A stretch of DNA of 64,000 nucleotides. Source: Halichondria panicea (Eukaryota > Porifera > Demospongiae > Suberitida > Halichondriidae). The notes under the pieces were generated by a model, which was not told where the DNA came from, made no database searches, and was given only the letters and a program-made list of their open reading frames with translations. Below are positions 55,734-64,000 of this stretch, piece by piece. The DNA is taken from NCBI RefSeq assembly GCF_963675165.1, contig NC_087381.1, positions 1,054,001 through 1,118,000 of the forward strand. Reading direction: 5' to 3'. Both the position numbers and the translations under genes were made by a program. Position 1 is the first letter of the stretch. Every line of letters begins with the position of its first letter.

Positions 55734-56968
55734 GTCATGCATTTGTGTTATAATTAAAGACAAAAGAGTTTATCCAACTGCTACTATGGTTGCTATAACT
55801 GTATAGCTGTGTTAATTATGTATCTTGGAGTTAGTGCATGCACAGTAACAGCTCTTCAACTAGGCTTGGATCAGATGCCAGATGCTTCGTCTGACAACAT
55901 TATAGTTTTATTAAGTGGTTCATTTTCTCAGGTCTATTTGGCTCATGGATTAGTGAGATTATCATACACAGTACAGTATCTTGTGCTTTCGTAGATCCTG
56001 ATAATAACATCTTTAGTCTCTACCCAGTGTTTGCTATGAGCATTCTGTGCTGTAGTATTTTTCTTTTAGCCCCAAAATGGCTAATAACTGAACCAAAGTC
56101 ACCTCAGTCCCTCAAAATCATCTACCAAGTTCTCAAGTTTGCTGCCAAGCACAAAGCTCCCCTCAATCGCAGTGCTCTCACATACTGGGAGGAAGACATA
56201 CCTTCAAGAATGGACCTGGGAAAGTCGAGATATGGTGGACCATTCACTACAGAGCAAGTTGAAGATGTGAAAACTTTCTTTAAGATTATTGTTATCCAAA
56301 TACCATTGTTCATTGTCTCATTATCACGTGGGAAATTATATGCACAACTTTATCACCAACCATCACTGTCTATTATCGAATGCACTGCTTCACTTATTAG
56401 TCTCTTCACCTATAATCCGTATGTCTGTGCAATGGTGATGACTCTTATCTCAGAATTTATAGTTCATCCTCTAGTTAAAATGGAACCTCCAAGTATCCTG
56501 AAACAGATTGGATTTGCTTGCTTCATCATTGTGGTAGCAAATATAGGGATATTAAGTGCAGAAGTTGTGAGCTATTTCCATGATATACAAATTTGGATTG
56601 AAATAGCTACTTCAATAATCGGAGGTCTTGTTTACTTGTCTTTCTTGACAAATTTGATTTTGTAGTTTGCTTGTGCGCAATCTCCGTATAACATGCGTGG
56701 TCTATTGGCGGGATTTGCATTATTACTTCATTTCTCATCATTAATCCTTGGTGATTTTTGTTTTTATATCACGATTATGCTTTGCGACAAATGCTACAAC
56801 TATATAATATATTCGTCAGTCAAGGTAGCGATTACATTGTTTGGATTCATCCTGTACTGCCTCCTGGCTTGCTGGTACAAAAGGAGAGTTAGAGACGAGG
56901 AATACAATGCACACAGAGTGGTGGAGGAGGTCTATGATCGATACCTTTCCAACGACTTGTATCACTGA
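55734..56968 (+). pseudogene. POT/SLC15-like transporter copy 18, 5'-truncated
   Basis: Homology starts in helix 3 (tgcatttgtgttataatt). It shares the +2 change ctgtatagctgtg with the 31630 copy. Helix 4 is open, then a base is lost in cattatagttttatt. Helix 6 to helix 10 is open at 56027-56665, where a ttg has become tag. 56693-56968 completes helices 11-12. Many features (YNPYVCAMVMT, VHPLVK, SSLILGDF) pair it with the intact 36659 gene. Confidence 0.8.
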
Positions 56969-57604
56969 ACAGTTAACTCCGTGCATAATTAACATTCATT
57001 ACAATTATAGAGCAACCTATAAAAATTTAATTACCTATATCGTTAGTACTACATAATTTATGTGCTCATTTTCTTCACAATAGATGTACTGTATGTCTGT
57101 CTATACACATGCATTATAAGGCATGTTTATTATCAGCACATGCAGGTGGCTCCCTCAGGCTCGATACTGCAAGTTGGGTGAATCTGTTGCTTCGGAAAGT
57201 AATAGAGTGTTCTCAGTTCTCTCCCCAACTAACAAATATTCGCAATCAATGTCATGTGTCATGATGTTCCCTCAGCTCGATAGATCTGCTCTAAATCCCT
57301 GGAACCATGGCAGCTATAATTCCCTAATACTGTTACAGTGTATATATATCATATTTATCTTCTTATATAATTTACACTGTCCATTAATTTTGAGCTTTTA
57401 TGTTTGTATCATATACATGCAGGTTAAGTGTTGTGTTGTTTGAAAAAGTTCCCCCATTTTATCACACATCATAATTATACTTGTTTACATTGAAAGTAAT
57501 GATAATACTAACTTGAGTAAACATATTTCTTGGTACAAATGTTCCAAAATTTAGAGTATAGCTATAGATTATTTAGCTCTTTTAAAACACTTCAATAAAA
57601 GAAG
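56969..57604 (+). repeat. Spacer; from 57172 a copy of 1-433
   Basis: Continues the flank of the preceding copy. 57172-57604 equals 1-433, including the tgtttac box (57482-57488). Confidence 0.75.
57482..57488 (+). promoter_or_regulatory. Conserved forkhead-like box upstream of the 57605-59113 gene
   Basis: TGTTTAC, the duplicate of 311-317. Confidence 0.4.
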
Positions 57605-59113
57605 ATGAAGTACAAGTTGCGATATTTCTACTCAAAGGGAGCTTTTCTAGTCCTTGTGTGGATGATGCTTATAACATCAGCATTGACTTTCGTGTTTCGT
57701 ATGTTTACCAAACCAGGAGGTATCCAATTTTATTCTCCGCACAAGGATCCAAGACTTCTTCTGATACCGGTGATTGCCTTTGTTCCCATATATGGCTGGC
57801 TAGCTGATGTACGGTATGGAAACTTCAAGGTGTTTAGGTTCGGTGCATCTCTATTTTTTGTCTCAACGGTATTGACAAGTGTTTGTCTGATAATTAAAGA
57901 AGAGGGAGTTAATCCAACTGTTACTATGGTTGCTATAACTGCAGCTGTGTTAGGTGCGTATCTTGGAGTTAGTGCATGCGCAGTAACAGCTCTTCAGCTA
58001 GGCTTGGATCAGATGCCAGATGCTTCGTCTGACAACATTATAAGTTTTATCAAGTGGTTCATGTTCTCAGGTGTATTTGGTGTATGGATTAGTGAAATTA
58101 TCCTAAGAAGTACAATATCTTGTGCTTTCGTAGATCGTGACATTAAATTTATTTTCTTTAGTCTCTACCCAGTGCTTGCTATGAGCATTTTGTGCTGTAG
58201 TATTTTTCTTTTAGTCCCAAAATGGCTAATAATTGAACCAAAATCACCTCAGTCCCTCAAAATCATCTACCAAGTTCTCAAGTTTGCAGCCAAGCACAAA
58301 GCTCCCCTCAATCGCAGTGCTCTCACATACTGGGAGGAAGACGTACCTTCAAGAATGGACCTGGGAAAATCAAGATATGGTGGACCATTCACTACAGAGC
58401 AAGTTGAAGATGTGAAAACGTTCTTTAAGGTTATTGTTATCCAAATACCACTGTTTTTTGTCTCATTATCATCTCAGAAATTATATGTACATCTTGATCA
58501 CCAACTATTGCCCTCTATCGACAAATGCACTGCTTCACTTATTAGTCTCTTCACTTATCACCCTTTTGTTTGCGTAATGTTAGTAACTCTTTTTTCAGAA
58601 TTTATAGTCTATCCTCTAGTTAAAATGGAACCACCAAGTATCTTGAAACAGATTGGATTTGCTTGCTTCATCATTGTGGTAGCAAATATAGGGATATTGA
58701 GTGCAGAAGTTGTGAGCTATTTCCATGATATTCAAATTTGGATTGATATAGCTTCTTTAATAATTGTCGGTGTTGTTAACCTTTCCTTTTTGACAAACTG
58801 TATTCTGTTATTTGCTTGTGCGCAATCTCCATATAACATGCGTGGTCTATTGGCGGGATTTGCATTATTACTTCATGCTTCATCATTAGGCCTTGGTGAA
58901 CTTTTATTCAGTATCACGGTCAAGCTTTGCAACAAATGCTACAACTATATAATATCTTCGTCAGTCATGGTAGCGATTACATTGTTTGGATTCATCCTGT
59001 ACTGCCTCCTGGCTCGCTGGTACAAAAGGAGAGTTAGAGACGAAGAATACAATGCACACAGAGTGGTGGAGGAGGTTTACGATCGATACCTTTCCAACGA
59101 CATGTATCACTGA
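57605..59113 (+). CDS. POT/SLC15-like transporter, intact copy 19
   Basis: 502 residues, the same protein as the 434-1942 gene except Lys at residue 230 instead of Gln, from a single c-to-a difference in the central loop (gccaagcac here). Lys is the residue found in nearly all other copies, so the 434 gene carries the derived state. Helices, motifs and missing catalytic residues are as for that gene. Confidence 0.85.
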   Translation: MKYKLRYFYSKGAFLVLVWMMLITSALTFVFRMFTKPGGIQFYSPHKDPRLLLIPVIAFVPIYGWLADVRYGNFKVFRFGASLFFVSTVLTSVCLIIKEEGVNPTVTMVAITAAVLGAYLGVSACAVTALQLGLDQMPDASSDNIISFIKWFMFSGVFGVWISEIILRSTISCAFVDRDIKFIFFSLYPVLAMSILCCSIFLLVPKWLIIEPKSPQSLKIIYQVLKFAAKHKAPLNRSALTYWEEDVPSRMDLGKSRYGGPFTTEQVEDVKTFFKVIVIQIPLFFVSLSSQKLYVHLDHQLLPSIDKCTASLISLFTYHPFVCVMLVTLFSEFIVYPLVKMEPPSILKQIGFACFIIVVANIGILSAEVVSYFHDIQIWIDIASLIIVGVVNLSFLTNCILLFACAQSPYNMRGLLAGFALLLHASSLGLGELLFSITVKLCNKCYNYIISSSVMVAITLFGFILYCLLARWYKRRVRDEEYNAHRVVEEVYDRYLSNDMYH

Positions 59114-59589
59114 ACTTTAAACTCAATGCATAATAACAAATTGCAACCTAGTTCGTATGTATTGACATAGAGATGTATTAGCTTCAACTTGTCTGTTAGT
59201 AGTCACTGTGTGCATTACATTATACCCAACTTTGCCTCCGGGGCTGCAGCCTTTGATTTCGATACATTTACAGCCAAGAACAATGTATGCATGCATGGCT
59301 TGTATATTGTTTATACTGCTAATCGTGTGCTCTAAGTTTTACAAAGGTAGGATGTTTTGACAACATCCATGGACTTGTTAATAATTATAGTCCCAGATGA
59401 TAGAGCATGCACTGCAGAGATTACATAATCAGTTCTTTAAAACTTTTTACAATGTCAGCTTTATTCGATTGGCTATCACATTAATTTTATTGAAAATCAA
59501 TTCTTCTCTGTCCACGTCACAGAAAGAACTTCCAGGCCGATTCTTTCTTTGACATGCATGGCTTGACTGAGGTGTGTGGTGTGGGGGGG

Positions 59590-60412
59590 CAGGGGCGTAG
59601 GGAGGGGCAGGGCTTTGGCGGCTGGAGCCCCCCCTTCCTCTGCAAAAACCACACTCAGAGCCCTACCTTCTCTGATGACTGTCTTCACTGAGCCCCCAGG
59701 CTGGGAATTACTGGTATAGATTAGTGGCAGACAAACAGCATGTCCAAGAGTTAGCTCTATACTATACTAGTAACTTTGACTCTTTAGTGTAACTAAGCTA
59801 GCTAGCTAGCCTTGATTCAAGGCCGATTAAAGTACATATTTTAATCAGCATGGAATCGAGGCTACTAGCTAGCTAGCTGGCTAGCTTCTTTAATTTAGCA
59901 TGCACCATTTAATTGAAGCAGGTGTGGCTATAAACTATTTCTTGCACATGTGCAATGCACTGTGCAACTGATCAATAGAGGTTGATTGAGAGCAGCAACT
60001 ATGTCGCAGAAACTGGACCATTATTTCTCAAGCGTGAGTCAAGGCCAAGATTTAGTGCCAACTTGCCAAGCTCTAGTGCCAGTTTTCCAAGCTCTAGCCT
60101 CTAGTACTGCCAGCCTGAGTACTGATGAAGAGCCAGCAAAGTAACTGATCAGCTACATTATCATATACATTGTACATATAGTTAGCACTGTAAATATTAG
60201 CATTGTTTCATGCATAATTATTAACAAGTACAACAAAATAATTATTGTAAAACATCATAAATCGTACACAACCAGACACTCCTGGTACAACAACTATTCC
60301 CGGAAAGAGTCATTAATTAGGAGGTGTGGTTTCCGGTCTCCGAAAATTTTCGGCGCTCCTTCGCACCTTTCAGCTCAGCCCCCCCTTCCTCAAATTCCTG
60401 CCTACGCCCCTG
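59590..60412. mobile_element. Non-autonomous TIR element, caggggcgtagg family, second copy
   Basis: Duplicate of 2419-3236 with the same ends, a longer following G-run, and caaggccaag in place of caattatt near 60042. Confidence 0.6.
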
Positions 60413-60901
60413 GGGGGGGGGGGGGGGCATGCATGGACTGTGGTGTGTGGATGTGGGGGTGGGTGCACAACTAGGAGGTGTGTTGGGGAAGGCAGAGGCT
60501 AACTTTGAGGACTCTTAAATTGAATTTGGTGTATGCAATCTGAAAACTCGCTATAGTGGGAGTAGCAAAGATGCTTTATCTTGTGCTGTGTACATTTTAA
60601 TGTATGGAATAGTGTTTGCTTGCAATTGAAATAGCCTGCCCTGTTTCAATAGGTGTGTTATCATTCACTAGTTGTGTGTCTTTAAATCAGCACTAACATT
60701 TTGTTCTCAAAACTTTCAGTATTTCATCAAAGAAACATTTGTTTTTCTTGACTGAATCAACTTTCAAATTGTCGATGACCTTATTCAATTAAGACATCAA
60801 TTTTGGCCGTTAACCTAATATTTAGCCATACCCACAACCCTAGTGAAACCCCTCCCCTTCTCCACATAATAGTCGATCGGGACGAAGAAGTACAATAAGT
60901 G

Positions 60902-61012
60902 TTTGCTTTCGTGGATTATGACAATAATTTCATTTTGTTTAGTCTTTACCCATATCATGCAGTACTTGCTATGAGCTGTATAGTATTTTTCTTTTAGCCC
61001 CCAAACGGCTAA
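60902..61012 (+). pseudogene. Transporter fragment (helix 5-6 region), second copy
   Basis: Duplicate of 3725-3838: tttgctttcgtggattatg... to agcccccaaacggctaa. Confidence 0.6.
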
Positions 61013-61424
61013 GTACAGTGACCGATAAGGGTCACCCGCCTGCATTCTAATTAACACACTATTACTTTTTGAAATGGCCATTTGGTTTATCACAACTGGT
61101 GTCTTAGGCTGTGCAACGACTTTCGGGGCCAAGTTTAAAATAGGACTTGCTCGTGGAGATGCATTTAATTGTGATGGTAGGCGGAGGGGGTGACCCTTCT
61201 AGCTAATCTAAGTCACCTCAGTCCCTCAAAATCAAGTGTCACAACTATATAGATAAGTATTACCAATCAGCCAATATTTCCCTCAGGGTTGTGCGCTTAA
61301 ACTCGTGCGTTTATTGCTATAAATCCATAATACTACAATGGATATATACCGGTAGTTGAAATATATATAACCAAAGCTGTGAAATTATTATATAGATAAA
61401 TTCCCCATTCATACACACAACACT

Positions 61425-61431
61425 TGTTTAC
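61425..61431 (+). promoter_or_regulatory. Conserved forkhead-like box upstream of the 61548-63056 gene
   Basis: TGTTTAC in cacttgtttactgtatgg. The matching place before the broken 4497 copy reads cacttgttgactg, so the core is lost there. Confidence 0.4.
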
Positions 61432-61547
61432 TGTATGGATTTTAAATCTGGTAACTGGAGTAAACATTTTATTGGCCGGTTAAAGTTGAGAGTATAGCTA
61501 TATCAGGCTAGATCATTTAACTATGTTAAACAATCCAAGAGAAAAAG

Positions 61548-63056
61548 ATGAAGTACAAGCTGCGATATTTCTACTCAAAAGGAGCTTTTCTAGTTCTTGT
61601 GTGGATGATGCTTATAACATCAGCATTGAGTTTCCTTTATCGTATGTTCACCAAATCAGGAGGTATCCCAACCTATCTCCACTACAAGGATGAGAGATTT
61701 CTACTACTGCCGATTATTGCCTTCATTCCCATAGCCGGCTCGTTAGCTGATGTACGGTATGGAAACTTCAAGGTATTCAAATTCGGTGCACTGCTACTTC
61801 TTGTCTCAGCGGTATTAACATGCATTTGTGTGATAATTAAAGACAAAAGAGTTCATCCGACTGTTACTATGGTTGCTATAACTGTAGCTGTATTAAGTAT
61901 GTATCTTGGAGTTAGTGCATGCATAGTAACAGCTCTTCAACTAGGCTTGGATCAGATGCCAGATGCTTCGTCTGACAACGTTATAAGTTTTATCAAGTGG
62001 TTCATTTTCTCAAGTGTATTTGGCTCATGGATTAGTGAGAATATCTTTAAAATTACAGTATATTGTGCTTTCGTAGATCGTCACAATAAATTCATTTTCT
62101 TTAGTCTCTACCCAGTGCTTGCTATGAGCATTCTGTGCTGTAGTATTTTTCTTTTAGCCCCAAAATGGCTAATAATTGAACCAAAGTCACCACAGTCCCT
62201 CAAAATCATCTACCAAGTTCTCAAGTTTGCAGCCAAGCACAAAGCTCCTCTCAATCGCAGTGCTCTCACATATTGGGAGGAAGACGTACCTTCAAGAATG
62301 GACCTGGGAAAATTAAGATATGGTGGACCATTCACTACAGAGCAAGTTGAAGATGTGAAAACGTTCTTTAAGATTATTGTTATTCAAATACCACTGTTTT
62401 TTGTCTCATTATCATCTCAGAAATTATATGTACATCTTGATCACCAACTATTGCCCTCTATCGACAAATGCACTGCTTCACTTATTAGTCTCTTCACTTA
62501 TCATCCTTTTGTTTGCGTAATGTTAGTAACTCTTTTCTCAGAATTTATAGTCTATCCTCTAGTTAAAATGGAACCTCCAAGTATCCTGAAACAGATTGGA
62601 TTTGCTTGCTTCATCATTGTGGTAGCAAATATAGGAATATTGAGTGCAGAAGTTGTGAGCTATTTCCATGATATACAAATTTGGATCGAAATAGCTAGTT
62701 TAGTAATGGCCGGTCTTGTTTACTTTTCGCTCTTGACAAACTCAATTCTGTTGTTTGCTTGTGCGCAATCTCCATATAACATGCGTGGTCTATTGGCGGG
62801 ATTTGCATTTTTACTTCATGCTTCATCATTATTCCTTGGTGAAGCTTTCTTTACTATCACAGTCAAGCTTTGCGACAAATGCTACAACTATATAATTTAT
62901 TCATCAGTCATGGTAGCGATTACTTTGTTTGGATTCATCCTGTACTGCCTCCTGGCTCACTGGTACAAAAGGAGAGTTAGAGACGAAGAATACAATGCAC
63001 ACAAAGTGGTAGAGGAGGTCTATGATCGATACCTTTCCAACGACATGTATCACTGA
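61548..63056 (+). CDS. POT/SLC15-like transporter, intact copy 20
   Basis: 502-residue single-exon gene. The first half is of the SGGIPTYLHYKDE / GSLADVRYGNFKVFKFG / KDKRVHPT type and pairs with the 4497 copy. The second-half loop QKLYVHLDHQLLPSIDKCT is that of the 434 and 57605 genes, again a mosaic. Helix 11 ends SLFLGEAFFTITVK, as in the 17910 copy. The central loop has GKLRYGG for GKSRYGG, and the tail has AHKVVEEVYDRYL. Intact forkhead-like box upstream. ExxER and the helix-10 Glu are absent. Confidence 0.85.
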   Translation: MKYKLRYFYSKGAFLVLVWMMLITSALSFLYRMFTKSGGIPTYLHYKDERFLLLPIIAFIPIAGSLADVRYGNFKVFKFGALLLLVSAVLTCICVIIKDKRVHPTVTMVAITVAVLSMYLGVSACIVTALQLGLDQMPDASSDNVISFIKWFIFSSVFGSWISENIFKITVYCAFVDRHNKFIFFSLYPVLAMSILCCSIFLLAPKWLIIEPKSPQSLKIIYQVLKFAAKHKAPLNRSALTYWEEDVPSRMDLGKLRYGGPFTTEQVEDVKTFFKIIVIQIPLFFVSLSSQKLYVHLDHQLLPSIDKCTASLISLFTYHPFVCVMLVTLFSEFIVYPLVKMEPPSILKQIGFACFIIVVANIGILSAEVVSYFHDIQIWIEIASLVMAGLVYFSLLTNSILLFACAQSPYNMRGLLAGFAFLLHASSLFLGEAFFTITVKLCDKCYNYIIYSSVMVAITLFGFILYCLLAHWYKRRVRDEEYNAHKVVEEVYDRYLSNDMYH

Positions 63057-63588
63057 ACAATACAACTAAGATATAAATATAACAGAGAAACGTAGTATAC
63101 GTATATGAATGTGTTCATAAACTTTTTTCTGCACATTATTAGTCATTATTAGCTTAATTTGTCTGTTAGTAATACAGTCATGCACTGTGTGGTTTCATTT
63201 TCAATCAAGATTATTACAGCCAATCTTTCCCTCCTCACGGTACATTGCGACCTCAGGCTTAATTTGTTTACTGCTATAAATACCTATATATAATAGTCTC
63301 AGGAGTGCAAGAATCCTGATAATCTATGTATCGATCTCATCCTCCACACTGTCCAATTGTGTATATCATTATTGAGGATATAATTTATATTGTATATCAT
63401 TATACAGGTATAGTTGAATAACAGAAGCTGTGTAGTTGTGATAGCAATTCCCCTGTGCATCCATACACACAATTACTACTTGTTTACATAGAAATAGAAA
63501 GCGATAATGTCAAAATAATAAAGTTTAGAGTATAGCTAGCTAGATCATTAATTTTACACTTATTCAAAGAGAAAAAGATGAAGTATAC
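63057..63588 (+). repeat. Spacer with class I upstream module
   Basis: cctcctcacgg, a pyrimidine-rich stretch, a tatacaggtatagttgaataacag block near 63405 and tacttgtttacatagaaat near 63478. Close to 49380-49842. Confidence 0.6.
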
Positions 63589-64000
63589 AAGCTGCGATAT
63601 TTCTACTCAAAGGGAGCTTTTCTAGTTCTTGTGTGGTTAATGCTTATTACATCAGCAATGAATTTCTTATTTCGTATGCTCAATAATTCATGGAAAATCA
63701 AAACCTATCATTTCTACAATGATCAAACACTTCTTCTCATACCGATGATTGCCTTCATTCCTATATCAGGCTAGCTAGCTGATGTACGGTATGGAAACTT
63801 TAAGGTGTTTAGGTTTGGTGCAGTACTATTATTTGTCTCAGCGGTATTGACCTGCATTTGTTTGATAATTCAAATGGAGGGAATTCATCCAACTGTGGCT
63901 ATGGTTGCTACAACTGCAGCTGTGTTAGTAACATACCTTGGAATTAGTGCATGCGCAGTAACAGCTCTTCAGCTAGGCTTGGATCAGATGCCAGATGCTT
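63589..64000 (+). pseudogene. POT/SLC15-like transporter copy 21, broken, runs off the window
   Basis: The ATG is present, but a 2-base gain follows the third codon (atgaagtatacaagctgcg). Tryptophan of the helix 2 end is a stop (ggctagctagc). Otherwise it is like the 49843 copy (LNNSWKIK type). The sequence ends within the LDQMPDA codons. Confidence 0.75.

Larger units (their letters stand above)
57172..61200. repeat. Segmental duplication of about 4.1 kb: 57172-61200 repeats 1-about 4030
   Basis: Constant offset of 57171 from position 1 to about 2860, then a few small indels (about 2863, the G-run near 3236, about 3525, about 3647). Gene, spacer and embedded TIR element are all carried along. 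Because the window begins inside the first copy, the true left border is unknown. Confidence 0.9.
59114..61547. repeat. Spacer; copy of 1943-4496
   Basis: Contains the element 59590-60412, tail modules, a transporter scrap near 60902-61012, and the leader of the next gene with its tgtttac box at 61425. One unit of the direct repeat seen at 3933-4115 is absent. Confidence 0.75.

Noticed and set aside
434-63056. Reading the broken copies as multi-exon genes with introns at the frame breaks
   Set aside because: The breaks are 1-5 base indels or single stops at different places, without GT...AG intervals, while seven copies are open without introns.

Overview
The window looks like metazoan nuclear DNA. 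It is AT-rich, has short palindromic gcatgcatg and agctagct runs, and carries animal-type MITEs plus fragments of animal gene exons (centrin-3, a PH domain, a piggyBac transposase tail). The style fits a demosponge or another early-branching invertebrate, but nothing here proves the species. I saw no rRNA, tRNA, CRISPR or prokaryotic operon features.

Almost all coding content is one family: a tandem array of 21 copies of an intronless gene for a ~500-residue, ~12-helix membrane protein. I read it as a diverged POT/PTR2 (SLC15-like, major facilitator) transporter. The support is a GWLADVRYGNFKVFRFG loop after helix 2, an LGLDQMPDASSDN segment before helix 5, a GGPFTTEQVEDVK loop entering helix 7, and CAQSPYNMRGLLAG in helix 10. 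The ExxER motif of helix 1 and the helix-10 glutamate of proton-coupled peptide carriers are absent, so substrate and coupling are unknown.

Seven copies are intact: 434-1942, 6725-8236, 36659-38164, 45043-46551, 53582-55081, 57605-59113 and 61548-63056. Fourteen are broken by frameshifts, stops, start loss, internal deletion, transposon insertion or unequal recombination. All are on the + strand except two minus-strand copies (11723-13226 and 27513-29025), which lie in duplicated blocks.

Layout. 1-10435: four copies, two intact. 10436-31629: two paralogous blocks (about 10.4-15.3 kb and 25.5-31.5 kb), each with a minus-strand copy, separated by broken + copies and many mobile elements. 31630-49103: broken and intact + copies, with a foldback element splitting one gene near 40.9 kb. 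49104-57171: a chimeric copy, an intact copy and a 5'-truncated copy. 57172-about 61.2 kb: a near-identical repeat of the first ~4.1 kb, then an intact copy and the start of another broken one.

Spacers are themselves duplicated modules. Many upstream regions carry a conserved TTGTTTACAT block (forkhead-like), and one promoter class also has a Maf/AP-1-like TGCTGAGTCAGC site. Spacers also hold exon fragments of unrelated genes and at least five kinds of terminal-inverted-repeat element. Several insertions have an empty paralogous site inside the same window, which exposes their target duplications. The picture is a young, fast-turning-over family evolving by tandem and segmental duplication, gene conversion and pseudogenisation. 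All alignments were made by eye.
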